DNA of 8,188 nucleotides, taken from positions 1 through 8,188 of the forward strand of contig JASLXP010000702.1 in the NCBI GenBank assembly GCA_030740295.1, written 5' to 3'. Under the pieces are notes generated by a model that saw only the letters and a program-made list of their open reading frames with translations, was not told the origin of the DNA and ran no database searches. Made by a program: the position numbers and the translations under genes. This document shows, in pieces, positions 5,439 to 8,188 of the stretch (within the stretch, counting starts at the first letter, position 1; every line of letters begins with the position of its first letter). This DNA is from Planctomycetota bacterium (GTDB taxonomy: Bacteria > Planctomycetota > PUPC01 > JACPCR01).

Positions 5439-6424
5439 GCACCGAACCGGAAGCAGTCGAAGAAGCCCAGGACGATCTCTTCACCGAAGAGAAGTCCGGA
5501 AACTTTACCGATCCCATCGATGTTCTTGCGGAAGACGCCCCTGACATAGAGGTTTCGGTAATAGACGATACCCCTGAAGAGGACCGTAACCGGCCTCCGA
5601 GGGGAGAGGTATCGGAGAATGTGGACGAGGACATTCCCGGCCTGTCCGAGCGCGTCAAGTCGCGCATGGACACGCTGCGTTATGAATTTCACAACGAGCG
5701 CCGTGACAAGGAAACGGCACTGCGTGAGAACAACGAGGCAGTCCGCTATGCGCAGAACGTGCAGTCGGAAAACAAGGCGCTAAAGGACCAGTTATCAAAT
5801 AGCCGCAGATTGCTGTACGATCAGGTTTCCGCGAAGAACGATGTCGAGCTTGACGCTGCCAAGTCGAGGTTCAAGGAAGCCTACGAGACCGGCGATGCCG
5901 ACGCTATTGCCGATGCGCAGTCGGAGGTCTCGCGGTTGCACGCGGAACGGTCCCATTACAATGTGGCGGTGCCGGATGGTTATGAAGAGCCGCAGGCAGG
6001 CGAGGAGCTTCCGGCCCAGCAACAGCAACAGCATGTGCCGCCGCCTGATCCGAAGGCGGTCGCTTGGTTACAGAAAAACACATGGTTCCAAAGACCGGGC
6101 TTTGAGCAGTTGACGGGCTTTGCCATAGGTGTTCACGAACAGCTTGTTCGTAAAGGATACAATCCACTGGTTCATAATGAATATTATGAGATCGTGGATA
6201 AGGAGCTTAGGGATAAGTTCCCCGAAAGTTTTGAGAAGGAAGCATCCTCTGGAAGTGGGCCTCCGACTTCTCGAAAGACCCCGGTGGTCGCCCCCGCAGG
6301 TCGCGGTGGGAGAAAGCCGAGCAAAGTGGAGTTATCTTCCTCTCAGGTTCGCCTCGCCAGCAAACTTGGGATAACGCCGGAACAATATGCGGCACAGGTT
6401 GTGAAGGAGATAGCCAATGGCTGA
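5435..6424 (+). CDS. Capsid assembly scaffold-like protein
   Basis: Scaffold proteins fill the procapsid, guide capsid protein into the correct shell and leave or are degraded before packaging. This 329-residue protein has the expected build: a very acidic, disordered N terminus (1-70); a long charged helix or coiled coil (about 70-175, including RVKSRMDTLRYEFHNERRDK); a poly-Gln and Pro linker (195-205); a small domain WLQKNTWFQRPGFEQLTGFA to KFPES (211-265), with the W-x-x-x-N-x-W-F pattern seen in related phage scaffold-like proteins; a Gly/Pro/Arg linker; and a C-terminal helix pair SSSQVRLASKLGITPEQYAA (301-320), the likely capsid-binding end. ATG at 5435 overlaps the co-chaperonin stop by four bases and has GGAG at 5421-5424. 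It lies upstream of the capsid gene, the usual scaffold position. No protease triad is seen. Confidence 0.83.
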   Translation: MSTEPEAVEEAQDDLFTEEKSGNFTDPIDVLAEDAPDIEVSVIDDTPEEDRNRPPRGEVSENVDEDIPGLSERVKSRMDTLRYEFHNERRDKETALRENNEAVRYAQNVQSENKALKDQLSNSRRLLYDQVSAKNDVELDAAKSRFKEAYETGDADAIADAQSEVSRLHAERSHYNVAVPDGYEEPQAGEELPAQQQQQHVPPPDPKAVAWLQKNTWFQRPGFEQLTGFAIGVHEQLVRKGYNPLVHNEYYEIVDKELRDKFPESFEKEASSGSGPPTSRKTPVVAPAGRGGRKPSKVELSSSQVRLASKLGITPEQYAAQVVKEIANG

Positions 6425-6887
6425 CATAGCGGCAGATGAGCGCACACCAAGAGAAGCCGATTCTCGCGAAGCTGACGAGAGAGAAAAGTCTTGGGAACCA
6501 CCCCAGGTATTGCCCGACCCTGCACCGCAGGGCGGGTGGGTTTTTCGCTGGATCAGAACTTCCATCATGGGAAATCAGGACAACGTTAATGCGTCCAAGA
6601 GATTCCGTGAAGGTTGGGAGCCTGTGAGATCGGAAGATCATCCGGAGATGATGATGGCCTCTGATAGAGGCAGTGATTATCTTGGGAACATCGAAGTCGG
6701 TGGTCTTCTTTTGTGTAAGACGAGTGAGGAGAACTACAAGGCACGGTCAGAGTATTTTGCCAATCTGGCTCGTCAGCAGCACGAATCGGTTAATCATAAC
6801 TTCATGCGGGAAGATGATCCGCGTATGCCGAAACTTAATGAATCGTCTACGCGGGTGACTTTCGGCGGCGGCGCAAAGCCTACATAG
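6417..6887 (+). CDS. Conserved-looking unknown protein between scaffold and decoration genes
   Basis: The ATG at 6417 overlaps the scaffold end by eight bases, with a strong AAGGAGAT (6404-6411) seven bases before it. The 156 residues begin with a charged, probably disordered segment (1-25, rich in Glu, Arg, Asp), then a Pro-rich stretch WEPPQVLPDPAPQ (26-38), a GWVFRWIRTS strand (40-49), FREGWEPVRSEDHPEM (63-78), a hydrophobic IEVGGLLLCKTSEE segment (92-105), a helix to about 121, and a polar tail ending RVTFGGGAKPT. I recognise this arrangement (FRWIR, FREGWEPV, GGLLLCKTP-like) as recurring in head modules of environmental phages, always without assigned function. Position suggests a minor head or assembly protein. 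LLL is too short to be a membrane span. Confidence 0.85.
   Translation: MADIAADERTPREADSREADEREKSWEPPQVLPDPAPQGGWVFRWIRTSIMGNQDNVNASKRFREGWEPVRSEDHPEMMMASDRGSDYLGNIEVGGLLLCKTSEENYKARSEYFANLARQQHESVNHNFMREDDPRMPKLNESSTRVTFGGGAKPT
6512..6545 (+). terminator. Terminator-like hairpin inside the 156-residue gene
   Basis: CCCTGC (6518-6523) pairs perfectly with GCAGGG (6527-6532) around ACC, and the flanking CCCG (6513-6516) pairs with CGGG (6533-6536) with one bulged A at 6517, giving a ten-pair GC-rich stem. TTTTT follows at 6541-6545 after four unpaired bases. This resembles an intrinsic terminator, but the gap before the T run weakens it and it lies inside a coding frame (DPAPQGGWVF). Translating ribosomes would normally suppress it. 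It could act as a polarity-dependent attenuator ahead of the capsid genes or be a codon-use accident. Confidence 0.22.
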
Positions 6888-6912
6888 GCGTTGCCCGTGT
6901 GCTTTAACCCTG

Positions 6913-6927
6913 TCCTTTGGAAGGAGG
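6913..6927 (+). promoter_or_regulatory. Strong Shine-Dalgarno of the decoration gene, within a small hairpin
   Basis: AAGGAGG (6921-6927) is a full complement to the 16S rRNA tail and sits eight bases before the ATG at 6936, the strongest ribosome binding site in the window. TCCTT (6913-6917) can pair with AAGGA (6921-6925) around TGG, which would partly hide it. The five-pair stem is weak. The strong site fits a protein needed in hundreds of copies per virion. Nothing else is recognisable in the 48-base gap. Confidence 0.35.
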
Positions 6928-6935
6928 ATACCTAA

Positions 6936-7541
6936 ATGGCTACTACAGCAGCCCCCTACGGTTTCCGTCCTGTTGGTGTTCTTGGCGCAGGCACATTTTC
7001 TGGTGCCACAAGGCAATACAAGGTTACCAACAGTTACGGAACCAGCATCTTCTACGGGGATGTCCTCAAGCTCGTTAGTACCGGGACTGTCGAGAAAGAC
7101 ACCGGTACGACGACTGCGACCCCGGTGGGGATTTTTGTCGGGTGCAGTTATACTGACCCCGGCACCAATCAACCGACCTATTCCCAGATGTGGACGGCCA
7201 GCACGTCGGCCACCGACATCAAGGCGTATGTGGTTGATGACCCGAATATTGTTTTTCAGGCTCAAAGTGATGAGGCGATTGCCCAAACCGGCCTGGGGAA
7301 TAATTTCGCGATGGTCCAAACCGCCGGGTCAACATCGATTGGCACCTCTAAGAATGCCGTCGATGGTAGCTCTCTTGCTACGACCAAGACTTTGCCCTTG
7401 AAACTCATTGGCTTTGTCGAAGGTCCGAACTCGGCGGTTGGTGACACTTACACGGATGTTCTGTGTAAGTTCAACGGCCCTGGTGATGGTACGGGCGATT
7501 CGTGCGCCTGTCATCAGTTGCAAGATTCAACCGGTATATAG
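6936..7541 (+). CDS. Capsid decoration/head-stabilising-like protein
   Basis: This 201-residue protein directly precedes the major capsid gene, the usual place of decoration or cement proteins that bind the outside of the expanded head. It opens MATTAAPYGFRPVG, the A-P-(F/Y)-G-(F/L)-R-P-V opening seen in a family of phage head proteins. It is rich in Thr, Gly, Ser and Val in short beta-like stretches. Recognisable blocks are GDVLKLVSTG (41-50), PVGIFVGCSY (63-72), TDIKAYVVDDPNIVFQAQSD (93-112) and a late GFVEGPNSAVGDTYTDVLCK (159-178). It has no signal peptide and no long helix. The tail is odd: GDSCACHQL (187-195) places two Cys and a His close together, after C177. The very strong AAGGAGG supports high expression. 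The structural role is fairly sure; whether it is a true decoration protein needs virion data. Confidence 0.78.
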   Translation: MATTAAPYGFRPVGVLGAGTFSGATRQYKVTNSYGTSIFYGDVLKLVSTGTVEKDTGTTTATPVGIFVGCSYTDPGTNQPTYSQMWTASTSATDIKAYVVDDPNIVFQAQSDEAIAQTGLGNNFAMVQTAGSTSIGTSKNAVDGSSLATTKTLPLKLIGFVEGPNSAVGDTYTDVLCKFNGPGDGTGDSCACHQLQDSTGI

Positions 7542-7555
7542 AAAGGAGTTGAGCG

Positions 7556-8188
7556 ATGGCTATTTCAAGAGCGCAAATGCTTAAAGAACTCCTGCCGGGG
7601 ATCAATGCGTTGTTCGGCCTGGAGTATGCGAAGTATGAGGGCGAAGACGCAGAAATCTATGAAACGGAATCTTCCGACCGATCTTTTGAGGAAGAGGTCG
7701 CGCTGGCCGGTTTCGATGCTGCACCCGTCAAGAACGAGGGTTCGGCTATTTCATATGACAACGCGCAGGAAACTTTCACCGCAAGGTATAACCACGAGAC
7801 GATTGCAATGGGATTTGCGATCACCGAGGAGGCCATGGAGGACAATCTCTATGACAGTCTCAGTGCCCGCTATACCAAGGCACTCGCCCGTGCGATGGCC
7901 TACACCAAGCAGACCAAGGCTGCCTTCCCGCTCAATAACGGGCAATCAGGCGGCAGCTATCAGTCTGGCGACGGTGTAACGCTATTCAATACCGCGCATC
8001 CACTGGCTTCCGGCGGGACCAATTCCAATACCCCGTCAACGGCCACCGATCTGAATGAGACTTCCCTGGAGTCTGCGGTTATTCAGATTGCCAAATGGAC
8101 GGACCAACGGGGCCTTCTGATCGCGGCGCGTCCGCGTCGGATTATTGTTCCACCGGATTTGATGTTCGTGGCAAGCCGTATTCTGGAT
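7556..8188 (+). CDS. Major capsid protein, HK97-fold, Mu-gpT-like (3' truncated)
   Basis: An ATG at 7556 opens a frame that stays open for 211 codons to the right edge, with AAGGAG (7543-7548) seven bases upstream and only 14 bases after the decoration gene stop. The order of elements fits an HK97-fold shell protein: an N-terminal arm (MAISRAQMLKELLPGINALF), a likely E-loop (about 40-85, ESSDRSFEEEVALAGF), the spine helix (about 88-120, ITEEAMEDNLYDSLSARYTK), then LFNTAHPLASGG (143-154), a motif found in Mu-like head-subunit and related capsid proteins, and a P-domain strand RRIIVPP (194-200). The remaining C-terminal part, probably over 100 residues, lies outside the window. It is the likely client of the GroES-like and scaffold-like proteins. 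No N-terminal cleaved delta domain is evident. Confidence 0.92.
   Translation, partial: MAISRAQMLKELLPGINALFGLEYAKYEGEDAEIYETESSDRSFEEEVALAGFDAAPVKNEGSAISYDNAQETFTARYNHETIAMGFAITEEAMEDNLYDSLSARYTKALARAMAYTKQTKAAFPLNNGQSGGSYQSGDGVTLFNTAHPLASGGTNSNTPSTATDLNETSLESAVIQIAKWTDQRGLLIAARPRRIIVPPDLMFVASRILD

Noticed and set aside
6747..7319. 190-residue minus-strand open frame spanning two genes and the gap before the decoration gene
   Set aside because: It crosses the strong plus-strand ribosome binding site and two well-supported genes and shows no known motif.
7605..7979. 124-residue plus-strand frame within the capsid gene
   Set aside because: An out-of-frame shadow rich in Arg, Pro and Ser. The capsid frame from 7556 has the ribosome binding site and clear family motifs.
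1..8188. tRNA genes, CRISPR arrays, insertion sequences, attachment sites, defence genes other than the methyltransferase fragment
   Set aside because: I looked on both strands and saw no cloverleaf, no regularly spaced repeats, no transposase or integrase motifs and no long terminal repeats.

Overview
This window is the head-assembly (packaging and capsid) module of a tailed double-stranded DNA phage or prophage. Every gene I can support lies on the plus strand, tightly packed, in the order: end of a DNA methyltransferase-like gene, large terminase, 59-residue unknown, very large portal, 68-residue unknown, GroES-like co-chaperonin, scaffold-like protein, 156-residue unknown, decoration-like protein, and the first 211 residues of an HK97-fold major capsid protein that runs off the right edge. 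The base composition looks moderately GC-rich, TTG and GTG starts are used, and the protein family signatures resemble those of phages of Gram-negative, probably proteobacterial, hosts known largely from environmental and marine sequence. The host cannot be named from the sequence alone.

Layout. Bases 2-361 encode a left-truncated protein with an NPPF motif. Bases 362-479 are the main regulatory gap. It holds a perfect TTGACA -35 box inside a perfect 8-bp inverted repeat, then a second dyad capped by a GAAA tetraloop, then the terminase ribosome binding site. Bases 480-4933 carry terL, the small gene, the portal and the second small gene with gaps of 2-9 bases. Bases 4934-5048 form the second gap and contain a 16-base site that differs by one base from the bacterial chromosomal parS consensus, followed by alternative GC-rich hairpins. 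Bases 5049-6887 are three overlapping genes (GroES-like, scaffold-like, unknown). Bases 6888-6935 are a short gap with a very strong Shine-Dalgarno sequence. The decoration and major capsid genes follow.

How the genes work together (known family roles plus inference). The scaffold-like protein would guide assembly of the major capsid protein around the portal. The GroES-like protein probably replaces or modifies the host GroES in GroEL-assisted folding of the capsid protein. The terminase pumps DNA through the portal, and the decoration-like protein would stabilise the expanded head. The methyltransferase probably protects phage DNA.

Most notable points: a parS-like palindrome in front of a phage co-chaperonin gene, the co-chaperonin itself coupled to the scaffold gene, an operator-like dyad on the likely late-gene promoter, and three small or unknown proteins lodged among essential head genes. 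I do not see a complete new defence or mobile system here. The right description is a phage structural module with several uncharacterised parts.
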